In this document: positions 12,101 through 24,100 of the stretch, one piece after another
Layout of the letters: every line of letters begins with the position of its first letter
How positions within the stretch are numbered: position 1 is the stretch's first letter
Origin: Argyresthia goedartella
Lineage: Eukaryota > Arthropoda > Insecta > Lepidoptera > Argyresthiidae
Length of the DNA stretch: 64,000 nt
Reading direction: 5' to 3'
Assembly: GCA_949825045.1 (NCBI GenBank)
Contig: OX463832.1
Location: 23,740,552 to 23,804,551, forward strand
Notes under the pieces: generated by a model
The model's input: the letters and a program-made list of their open reading frames with translations, nothing else
Database searches by the model: none
What the model was told of the DNA's origin: nothing
Program-made: the position numbers and the translations under genes

Positions 12101-15100
12101 CATTCGTTTTTTTCTGTAGTTTTTTCCAAAGATAATCTACAATCATCGATTTCCTTAATTAATTCGACACGTTCCTTGCTACAATTTACATTTTTACAAA
12201 ATATTTTATTTCTATTAGCTAGTTTTTGTGTTTTTTTTGTATAATTATTCAATTTAACATTTTTTTTTTTTTTTTTTTTTTTTATGTAGCCTCCACGGTG
12301 TCCCACTGCTGGGCAAAGGCCTCACCATTTCGAGTCCACACATCCCTATCAGTAGCTGTACTGACCCACCCTGGCTGAAACTTATCCAGGTCGTCCCTCC
12401 ATCTCCTTCTGGGCCTTCCCCTACGCCGGTGTCCGTCTGTGGGCACCCATTCAGTTGCTGTTTTCGCCCATTTGTCGGGGTGCATTCTACAGACATGTCC
12501 GGCCCAGGTCCACTTGAGCTTGGCAGTCTGAACTCCTACATCCGCGATCCCAGTTTTTGAGCGCAGTGTGGTGTTTCGGATGCGATCTGTGCGTATAACA
12601 CCCAGAATACTGCGCTCCATCGCTCGTTGGCACACCTTGAGTTTGGACTTCTGACGTTCGGTCAATGACCACGTTTGTGCGCCGTAGGTTAGGATGGGTA
12701 GGATGCACATGTCGACAAGTTTGCGCTTCAGGGTCAACGGAAGGTTGCCCTTCATCAGCTCCTTCATGGACCAGTAGCTCTTCCAGGCGTTCGAAACACG
12801 TCGTTCGATTTCTTTGTCCTGCCTGTTTTCGAACGACACTATCTGGCCCAAGTAGGTATACTCGTCGACGTATTGTATGTCCTGCCCATCGACCACTACC
12901 TTACGCTTTGCGCCGTTAGTCATGAGTTGGGTTTTTGACCGATTCATCTTCAGTCCAACCTCAAGGCTTGCAGTGCTCAGTTCTTGGAGCATTATCTGGA
13001 GTTCTTGTGGTGATGACGCGAACAGCACAATGTCGTCGGCGAACCGAAGGTCTTTCAGCCTTCGGTCGCCGACGGCAATGCCCTTGTCTTGCCACGAGAC
13101 TGTCAACTTTTTGAAGACCTCTTCAAGGGTACTCGTGAATAATTTCGGAGACAGAGGGTCTCCCTGTTTTACACCTCTTTCTATTTGGAATGACGGCCCA
13201 GGGGATGTAAGTTTAATATTGGCTGTACTATTGTTGTACACGGCTCGAATAATGCTGATGTAGGTGGGGCTGATATTTTGGTTATTAAGTGCGGAAAAAA
13301 TGGATGAGTGTGAGATGCTGTCAAAAGCTTTCGAGTAATCTACAATTAACAATACAATACAATTTAACATATTTCTTTAATTTATTTTTACTACAGCTCA
13401 TAGTGGTTACTGATTGCGATCTATTAGGACTATCACATGTGAGATCACAAGCTGTTAGGTCAATAGTTGGTATGCCAGTTTGGCTCATGACTTCATTATA
13501 GAAGGCCCTGATTGTAGCACTGTCTCGCTATTCCTCCCGCTCGCTGAAAACTTGAAGCTCGTGGTGTGCCTCTGCAAGCTGTTGTTATACTACTTGGTAA
13601 ATACAATACATAATGTATCAATTTTCGGCAAAATATGACATTCAAATTTCGAACGCCGACGCCCGCCTGCGTACCGATCCTAGTTTGTCTGTGAAGTTGG
13701 TACTACTTAACAAGCCTAATAAGTGCACAGATAATGTGTTCTAACAAAACAGTTTATCTTTAAGCTGGTCGTAATTTGCGGTTTTTGAACGCTTTACGTT
13801 TATGATATGTGTGTAGTGTGACTGCTACATAATGGAGGGCATTGATACTCGAGAGTATAATAATACCACTCGAGAGTTTTAATGCCTAATTATGTACAGT
13901 TACATACACTAGTTTATCTACACACATATCATAAGCTCTCTTTGATGTGTTCAGGAACCGCATGTTTGACCGGCATTGTGGCATTGATCATTGCTCTTCA
14001 GTTGTTTATCACGTTCTGTAGTACCAACTTCACAGACAAACTAGGGGCGACACGCAGGCGGGCGTCGGCGTTCGAAATTTGAATGTCATAATTTGACAAA
14101 TTTTTGTACATTATGGTCATAATGTACAAATTTTCAGATAAGAAATGAGTTTTTACCAAATACTTTTACATTATGCTGGTCTTACCGTGCGGTTTTTAGA
14201 CGCAGTAAAGAGGGTTTATGATACGTGTGTAGATAAATTATATAACAATATGAAAAGGAGTGTTGAATTCGTAACTAACAGCTGATGGTTGCTTGGTAGC
14301 TTGATCAAACTTTTTGGTAGATAGCATTGCATCATTGTTACAAAAAGAGTTTAAAACAAAGAGTTCATTCATCTGAGGTTTGTAACTTGTCAAACATTGT
14401 CAACAGCAACAAAGAGTTTCATTCATATGAGATTCTAGGGATATCTGGATATTGACAATTCATTTACCTGAATAACTTTGCTGTCTGTCCACTCGCGCAT
14501 GAACACCTAGTATGGACTTGGAATAATATTTATATTATTTTTTATAAAAATAATTACTACTACCCACTATTATTTTTATTACTGGCAACTGTTATTTTTA
14601 GTACTGACTGACCGGAAATAGAGGACAAACGTACCTTCTCTCTGGTATCTCACACTTGATTGGTCGACTGACTGAGTAAATAAAAAAAAAATCGGTAATG
14701 CGGCTGGCCGCCATGACAATTTGGCTGTTTATAGCCATATTTTTTATGGCTATTAAGGGGGTTAAACTTAGTTTACTTACAGTGTGATAAATTTGTAACC
14801 TCAGATGAACGACTTTAATAGTTTTTCCTATATAGAAATGACAACTGTGAAACAAGAGATTTAGTTCATTAAAATATTTCATAAAACAGTCGCGATCGCA
14901 AACAAAATGTGCTCTGAAGGCGTCTACCAAAATGTAAATTTGATTGCGATCCAGGTTGATAGCAGGTATAGAGAATAGAAAGCTTGTTGTTATCTTGTTA
15001 TTTTACCTTCAGTATATCCCGTGAGAAGTCCTCCTTGCCCGCGACCCGCACTTCCATCCTCACGCCTCTCTCTTCAATACCACCGCTCGACTTCACCTGA

Positions 15101-18100
15101 AACACAAAAATATTAAGTCGGGCGTAATTAGTAATCCGTTAATTAACATATTGTTTACGGGAGCCATGATACAAGTATCAACCAAAGAGTACAAACACTA
15201 GCTTATAGTTGCTGAGCAATAAAAACAGTTCATCTGTCTTAACATATAGGTATACGTATAACAGTATTATAGTCACATTTAACTCCCTAAGGAAGAGTTT
15301 CCCCTGTGTTTTAGCATAAGTTAAATAGGTTTTACCTCATAATAGTAGTTTATGTGACTGCTACATAATGGAGGCCATTAATACTAGCGAGTAGGTTTAT
15401 GAAACGACCCGATGTCGAGTTTCATAATAATATCACTCGAGAGTTTTAATGCCTAATTATGTACAGTTACATACACTAGTTTATCAACACACATATCATA
15501 AGCTCTCTTTGATGTGTTCAGGAACCACATGTTCGAACGGCATTGTGGCATTGATCATTGCTTTGCAGTTGTTTAACTTGTTCAGTAGTACCAACTTCTT
15601 TAATTAACAGTCTAGGGTGTTAGTTAAGTGTCTGATTTAACCAACTTACTGCGACATATGTAATGTCAAGCTTACAGGCTTGCTATATGAGGACTGACTT
15701 ACCTCATTGGAACGGTGTCCGCAGGCATCGCAGGTGGTCGCCATTATTAGGACCTCTTTGAAGTGGGGTATTTCTGAAACCAGAGATACACTGTAAATGA
15801 TACTAACTACACTAACCGATAATCATCATAATTCATAATTTCTTTATGGCACATAAATTATACAAAAAAGTGTACAAAGGCGAGCTTATCTCTAATAAGA
15901 GATCTCTTCCAGCAAACCAGGTTAAAGAGGGAAAGGTTGATTGCTGAGCAGGGGTAGGCCTATGTGTACAACAATATGACGAAATAAACGAGTACTTACA
16001 TAAATATTAACAAATAAAAAATTATATAATTACTATGATTATATACTAAATACGTATAATATAACACTAACTACTACTATTATATAAATGTGCTAATAAA
16101 TCATCATCATTGTCAGTCTGTAGAATCCACTGTCGAGCGACTGGACCACTCAATACGCTATTTTACTGTCTGCGGTCCTTGTGTCCACGACGCCATCTTG
16201 ATATCGCGCTGATTACGAGTTCAAGCAAACTTGGGTACTACAGTACCCAAAATCCCGTTATGGCTTTTGAATTTTATTACCATAGCACAAGGATCAAAAT
16301 CGCTACCCCTCAAAAAAAACGAAAAATATTTGAGGGTTTGTAAATAGTACTAGTTACTCCTGCCTGTGAGCTGCAGACCTCGCGAGCCTGCTGGTGGAAA
16401 CTTCCAACAGGGTGACATTTTATTAGCTAACAATATTTCGGGGAATGATAGTACCCATAATTACGACCAACTTTCCCCAAGAAACATATGGTCGCAAAAC
16501 GAAAATTTTTTTTAGTGCCCCATAGTTACGTGTAATCAGCTGATCGGGTCAATGTACTGAGGGGCAACTTTTTCTCCTCCTTTTTTAAGTCGGTCGAAAA
16601 GTGACTCACGCGCAACCTCCATTCGAGTACCAACAGGCGCGTTACACTGGGTTCAGTTCATGTTGAACGTCATAGGCTCATCGTTCTCGAGTGTGCTTCA
16701 CCACGATAGTTATGTGCAATTTGTATAGTAAAAAGTGTGAACGCACACAGTAAAGTGAACACATAAACGACAGAGTAAAGTGGAAACGCAAAGCAGAATC
16801 CTAAAGTGAAAGTGTAAACAATAAAGTGTAAAGTAAAAGTGACTCACGCGTAAGCTTCATCCGAGTGTCAGCGGGCGCGTTGCACTCGGGACAGTTGGTG
16901 TGGAATGTCATCAGTTCGTCCTTCTCGAGGCGCGCGTACGAGTGCTCCGCGGGGTCGCACGGGGCGAGGAGCGGCGCGGCGGGCGCGGCGGGCGCGGCGG
17001 GCGCGGCGGGCTCGGGGAACGACTCCGCTGCCTGTTGGATCAAACATTGTCGTTATAAAATCCCGTTTCAAACAAGTAGCGTAGGAAATCTACACCAAGA
17101 TTAATGGAATACGGTATATAGCTGCTAGTCAAAATAAATGGAACACTAGCTTCATAGTCAAATGGTGACTTTTTAACACGAAATTGAGTCGAAATAGGTT
17201 CAGTTTGCGACACGTTTCTAGATTTATTGGAGTAGCTTGTCAAAATTTCATGATTTATTTGACAAAGCCTGTGAGTTTGAACAACGTTGTTTGTTATCCA
17301 ATATATATACGGTCTATACGATCATTCTAACAGTCAAAACATGGCGTGGAATCCGATGCATAGTTTTTAATTGACTACTGCGCCTCTGTATGCACAAGTA
17401 CCTAGATTATTAATCAGGCCGATTTCAGAGGAGTCACAACTAAACTAATTGATTCGAGATTGGAACTGTGAATATGGAACGGGTCTTTGACAGTGCTATA
17501 GATACACGGATCGCTTTCTTTATGGTTCATCGCGCAGACGTCAAGCGATCGCTGCTTGAATCATCTCATACAGGTGATATAATTGGGGCTCCAACATGCC
17601 CGCAATGTGCGAAGATCTTCCCAAGCAAGCTTGGCTACATCAGCCGCATGCAAGCCCACGACCGACGCCGGTCGGTTGGCCGAGCAAGTTGAAGCGGTCG
17701 CCGTGACCGAAATCGATTGGACCACATACTCAGAAGCTATAGTATCCGCCAAAGATATGTTGGCACCCGTGAGTAATGCGATTTCCCTACCCTCTCTCGC
17801 CCTCAACGCGTCAGAGAGACAGTGACCGGACGCGGTCAACAGAGCGAAGCCTATAACTTGAGCGGTTAGTAGGTATGCAAGGTGACATTTAATTAGAGTC
17901 TGGCAAACGAAAGCGTGACCTGAAGTTTTCTTAAAAGTTTCAATATGGCAACAAAATTATGCTGTCAAAGGCACGTCAAACGACAGTGATAGATAGTCAC
18001 ACTCCGTTCCGTTATTCTAAAGCTCTGTCTCTCTTTCTAGCTGTAACGCTTCCGTACAGCAGAAAGAGAGGCAAAGATCTTTAGAATAACTGAACGGAGT

Positions 18101-21100
18101 GTAGTGATCTATGTTAGTGATACCACATAGAGGTTTTATGAATTCTACCACGTTTTCTCAGGTCACGCTTTCGTTTGCCAGACTCTAGCTGACCATATTT
18201 TCGGGAATGATAGTACTCGTCATTATTAACAATTTACCCCAAGAAACATATGGTCGCAAATGGAAAAAAATATTTGTCCCTCTGTACATTGACCCCATCA
18301 GCTGATTACAACTTACTATGGGGCACCCATTATTATTTTTTCATTTGCGATCATATGTTTCTTGGGGAAAGTTGTTCATAATGACGGGTAGTATCATTCC
18401 CTAAAATATGGTCAGCTAATTAAATGTCACCCTGTATGATGATAGCACATCAACACTGTCTAGGGATATTTTGTATTTTTTAAATTTTTTGATAAACTAT
18501 AAGAAATAGAAATATTAGAAAGAAATAGAAATTGTTTATTTTGCCTAGAAAAAAAAAACAATACTGAGGAAAGCGAATGCGTAAGTAGGTATATAAGGCA
18601 AAAAAGGGAACAGTCTCAGCGTTTGCTACAAGCTAGCACAGTGCTAGCTTGCAGCGCTGGTTTTCAGACAGTCCCTGACTAAAATTAAGAAAACTAAAAC
18701 TAACTTGGTAGATACTACCACTAAGACTAAAACTAAAACAATAACTGGGACTGAAACTAAAACTACGACAATATGAAGGAATAAACTAAACAATATTATA
18801 CATTAAATTAAATAAATAAAAAATAAAATAAAGCAGAGACGTAAGTAAATTAAATTCAAGGAACCAGCAAACAAAAAACAGCAGTTTCTGATATAAAATA
18901 AAGTGAAGTGAAGTGATTGATATAACTACATAGACATTTAAAGGAGATAAAAGATAAAAGAGAGAAAAGAGAAGAAAAGAGAAGAAAAGAGAAGAGAGAA
19001 GTATAAATATTTTGTTCAGAGAAGTATATATGGAATTAAACCTCAGTTAATGCCCAACTTAATTATATAAATAAAAAACATTTTAGATCTTCAAATATTT
19101 TTTTTTAAATAAAATAACAAAGAGACTAAAAATGGTGCTAAGTCTATGAATGAAATTAATGAATAAAATGGATAATTTTATTTAAAAAAACAACTTAAAG
19201 TGAGACATTTTAACTCTTAATAATCAGTGTTGCCACCCCTCACGTTAATAAGATTTGGCATCGGTTATTCATACTGTGAATTAAGGTGTCGATGTCTTGC
19301 TGTGGTATGCGTTCCCAGGTTCGTTGCAGGTGCAAGAAAAGTTGCTCTTCTGTGGCCAGATTTGGAGGGAGGGCATGCATAGCCCTTCGCTGCAACATGT
19401 CCCTCGCATGTTCGATGGGATTCATATCGGGCGACTGCGCAGGCCATCTCATTACCGTGACGTCGTTGTCTTGAAGTGCGGCTGATACCAGCCTCGCTGT
19501 GTGTGGACGAGCAATTATCATGCATGAGTACGAATTGCTGGCCGATTTGCACCCTATGCGGAGTAATAACAGGTTCCACCACCTCATCACGGTATTTCTG
19601 AGCATTAATGTTGCCTCTTACAGAAACGAGGTCGGTTCGCGCGCCTATACGAATTCCTGCCCATACCATGATTGTTCCTGCTTGGTACGAATGAACCTCT
19701 TGTGGATGCTGGAGCCGGCTTTCCCTGCCTGGAACTCTCCAAACTCGTGTTCTTCGCGAATCTGGATGAAATCCAAACCGAGACTCATCCGTAAAGAGCA
19801 CTGTCGACCATTGTTCATTATCCCATAACACGTGTTCTTGGGCCCACAATAGTCGCCTTCCGCGATTGCCTCGTCGCAAAGCAGGAACACGAATTGCCCT
19901 GCGAGAATGAAGATTAGCTTCATGTAGCCTTATTCTGACAGTTTGGTCGCTAACCAACAGCTGATGCTCCTGTTGGAGCCTCTGTACCATTTCCATGGCC
20001 GTCAGAGTAGGTTCTCTCCTGGCGGTATTTTGGAGTTAAACGGTCCTCTCTAGGGGTGGTCACCCGAATTCTGCCAGCATGCCGTTCCGCCACTTCCCCA
20101 GTATCACGATAACGTGACCAGAGCCTTGATATCACATTCTGGCTGGTGCCTAGGGTCTCCGCAACAACGTCTTGGATAGCGCCAGCTTCCAACATTCCTA
20201 CCGCTCTTATCATCTCGTCTCTCGTCAGATGTCGACGTTGCATGGCACCAACAAGATGACACAAACAGTAAAAATCACCAAAACAATTGATAGTTAGTTA
20301 ATTTTTTTTTTTCTAAATAAATCTCAACACAAAACTAGCACTGTAAACTGAATCAAATGCGTGTTCCCGCGCTTTCTTTTGTTTTCATAAGTTTTTGTTT
20401 TTTTTTTCAATGTCAGTTTGAAAATGGAACAATGAGGTTTAATTCCACATATAAACTTTTTCCTAATTCTGAGTAGTTTTTCTGAAAAACTAAGAAATTC
20501 AAACAAAAATCTAATATCCCTAGACAGTGTTGATGTGTGTATTTACCTCTTGTTGCGTGTATATGCCGAGCAGGTGGTCCTGGTCTGCCGTACGCTTGAA
20601 GTCTGTGCGCACGCAGCGCGGGTCGCGACGCGGCGCCGACGGATTCTCCACGAAGGTGTTACCTGCAGAACATGTCTTGTATTTAGTTAGGACTTCGGCC
20701 ACTTGCTCACCGGGGTTCTGTACAGATTTTCTGCTGAGATTTTTTTTCATTGGCTCAGTATTTTTCGGTACGGTATCGTTCACTCGATATTGTGAGTTTG
20801 TGTGAGTGAGTAAGCGATATTGAGGCGAGCGGGGGCGGTGGAGACGGGGCGGGGGCGGGGGCGGCCACTCTGTAAAGGTTCTGTGCAGAAGCGCGTCTGC
20901 GGTCGGAAATAGTCAGGGCTACCATTTAAATGATCACCAAAATGTTTTTTTTTCTAATTCTAAGTACCAAGTAAAATATATGAACTCCATATAAACTAAA
21001 TGTATGTTATACAATGCTTTAAGTTTCAAAATAAACATACACTTATCAGAATAATTACACATTTTGTATTAAAAATCATTTTGCTTATCAAAATGGATAA

Positions 21101-24100
21101 ATGATCACCAAAAGTTGTTTTACTAAAAGAGTAACATCATTACCGCAAATAAATATATATTTTGGGAAATATTAAACTGCACATCAAAAATACTGATTTG
21201 CACAGCAAATATCAGGGCAAAATACCGCCGCGGCAGCTTAAGTGAAGGGTAAAGGGGGTGAGCGAAGCGAAGCCCCCTTTATCCTTCGTGTTAGGTTGAA
21301 CATGGTAGAACCACAAAATGTACTTAAAACATAAACTTAAGTACATATAAATGTAACATAATTGGTATTGAAAAATAAATTGCACCATCGACAATTAGCT
21401 TTTTGTCTCAGCAAAGATTACTAAATGTAAGTCGTGATATAAAATATTGGTGACATCTATTTAGCAATAATATTAAATATGTGGTCTAAAATGAACTTTG
21501 AAGGCTTTTATATATTTTCGTGCTTGCTTGTAGAGGTGTTTTGTTTGGTATTTTTTATCGCCTTGAACTTCACGTTTGATTTTTTCACTAATTCTACCTG
21601 AGCAGTTAATATAAGTTTGTACTTGATACCTCCACGCGTTACTGAGGAAAAGGGTCTTGACAGACGAATATGCAGACAGACAGGCAGGCAGATAGAAATT
21701 TACAGTTTTCGGATTTTCCCCTTACCTGTGCTCTAATTGTGCCCTTGATTTTCCCCTTACCTGTGCTCTAATTGTGCCCTTGATTTTCCCCTTACCTGTG
21801 CTCTAATTGTGCCCTTGATTTTTGCCAAATGTCATGGTCCTAGGTCAACCGGAAGTACCCTATAGGTTTTGATTCCTTTGCGAGTATAAAACAAAGGAGG
21901 ACCGGACAAAATGGTCCTTGACACCAATAACTATGTGACATATGTCATTAGAAAGGTATTTCTATATACTACAATAATTACCATGGGAGCTCATTTCAAA
22001 TCACTGTGTGAAAAAGTTATGGCGATACAAAAAACTTTTTTCATATGAGAAAAATGAATTATTTCGTATTTTATGAAGTTATAGTGCAAGTTAAAACGTG
22101 TTTATGACTTTTTTTCTCACAATGATTTGAAATGAGCTGCCATAATAACTATTGTAGTACATTGAAATACCTTTCTAATGACATATATCATGTCGTTATT
22201 GGTCTTTGGACCAGCCTCCATACATTTTTACCGGTTCTCCTTGGACATATACGGCCGTATTTTTTGATTACGTGGCCCTAGAAGTTTGAACTTTTCATAG
22301 CTCCAAGGGTCCACATACCTGAGTAACTGATATCAATTTCAATTTGATACCTGCACGCGTTCCTCAGAAAAAAGGTCGTGACAGACGAACAGACAGACAA
22401 CAAAGTGATGCTATAAGGATTCCTTTTTTCCATTTAAGGTACGAAACCCTAAAAATTAATTAAAACCAGAAAAAGTGCCACACAGTAGAGTTGCCAACTC
22501 ACCGCTCGCATCCTCGAACTCCACCGTGAACGGCCCGCTCCTCATCTCAACCAGCTCGGTCAGTGTTGCCACAAACGCGTCGATCTGCTTCGCCTCTGCC
22601 TCGTGCTCGATGCGTCTGCTCTCCTGGTCTTGAAGGAGACCGGATATCGCGCGGCGAATGATGCCCTCGACAGTGGTCACCTCTGGGGGCGAACACATTA
22701 TGAAAATGAAGATTCAGGCACATCAAAATTAAAATACACGTACAAAGACAAACGCGACCATATCTCTAGCTTATTATACCTGCGCTAAGTTTCTGGCGCC
22801 TGAGTGCCGACTGATGGGGGGGGGGGGGATCACGGTGCATGGGAACAAGAGAGATGCATACATGGGCCAAAGGAGAGAGGGCGACCTCGCTCAGGCGCCA
22901 AGAAACCTTGCTATATGTATGTCGCAGTTAGTTGGTTAAATCAGACACTTAACTAACTCTCTAGACCGTTAATTAAATGCCGACGTTTAACCAAGTCACT
23001 AAAATTCCGTCAGACAAGAGAGTGAACGAAACGTTTAACGAGTTGTCTAAACGTTCCTAGGCAACAAGAAATATACAATATAAATAATGTTTTATGTGTA
23101 CTTAAGTTTATGTTTTAAGTATTTTTGTTCAACCTAACAACAAATCAGCTGTTGTCGTGACGCCATCTTTCATCGCCAGTTTTTCAACACGCTGGCTTTC
23201 GGTAAGACAGATTATAAAACGTTTTCGACGATGCTTCATTTAAATCAAAATTAAGTTAAACGTCGGTATTTAATTAACGGTCTAGAGAGTTAGTTAAGTG
23301 TCTGATTTAACCAACCAACTGCGACATGTATACTATGGCGCGGGGGAGTCATGTGAAAATGTCCAAGTGCGATGTAATAAACATTAACCCCCTTTTCTCC
23401 CCCTTTCAGGAAATCCGTTCATAGTGCTCCCCTACACTACGTGAGAAACCCCTGTACAAAGTTGCATGATTCTAGATTTACAGGTTTAGGCTGTTTGTTG
23501 TCTGTCAGCCAGTCAGTGTTAGCGTTTGAATAAGTAGATATCACGCCTTCACGATGGTATTGAAATTCGGAGAACCTTGAGGATAGGTATCCAAGCATTG
23601 TGGGCCACGGCACGGGATAAGCAACATGGAAATAGTTTTAACCACGCATAATTTCATCTGTGGGCGGAGAGTGAATAGTCCATATTATATATGTCACCAT
23701 ATCACCGTAAGATAGTCAAAACCGTTGTTGATAAACTAACGCGTAATGTAGCCAGTTAATGTCCCCACGAAGAGGCAAGGGCCTTTACCCGGATACGAGT
23801 AAGATTGAGCCATACTCCACCACGCTGGCTCAGTGCGGATTGATGAAGGGGCGTCGGTCTATTGGCTAATATTACCACTACTAACCCGAGTAGCGATAGT
23901 AGCCGGGACCTACAGCTCAACGTGTCATCCGGAACACGGGAGCGACCGAAACAAATGCCACATAGAAACGGACACCCATCCTATACCCGTCTCAGCCAGA
24001 TGTTGCTACCCGCACGATCGTCTCCGATATGCGAATACGGCTAGGCCACAGACGCTCCTTTACGGACGGGCGTATTTTTAACAACCAAATATTGGATGGA

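Larger units (their letters stand above)
7999..13590 (-). mobile_element. CR1-like non-LTR retrotransposon, copy 1 (interrupted by an RTE insertion)
   Basis: Element in the same orientation as ZPR1, in intron 8. The 3' end is a (TTTTGA)n tail at 7999-8027 on the minus strand. Order 5' to 3': ORF1 (about 13590 to 11187, interrupted at 12261-13359), ORF2 (11226 to 8245), then a 3' UTR of about 220 bp. It is highly similar to copy 2 from about 13448 downward. Beyond that the two copies have different ORF1 N-termini. The 5' end is truncated or undefined near 13590. ORF2 is intact; ORF1 has a stop, a frameshift and the nested insertion. Confidence 0.92.

Noticed and set aside
14598..14930. Minus-strand open frame of 110 codons in ZPR1 intron 8
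   Set aside because: No known motifs and no splice support.
17561..17839. Possible C2H2 finger protein or antisense partner in intron 5
   Set aside because: A single CPQC...H-like pattern, no tandem fingers, and overlapping antiparallel frames.
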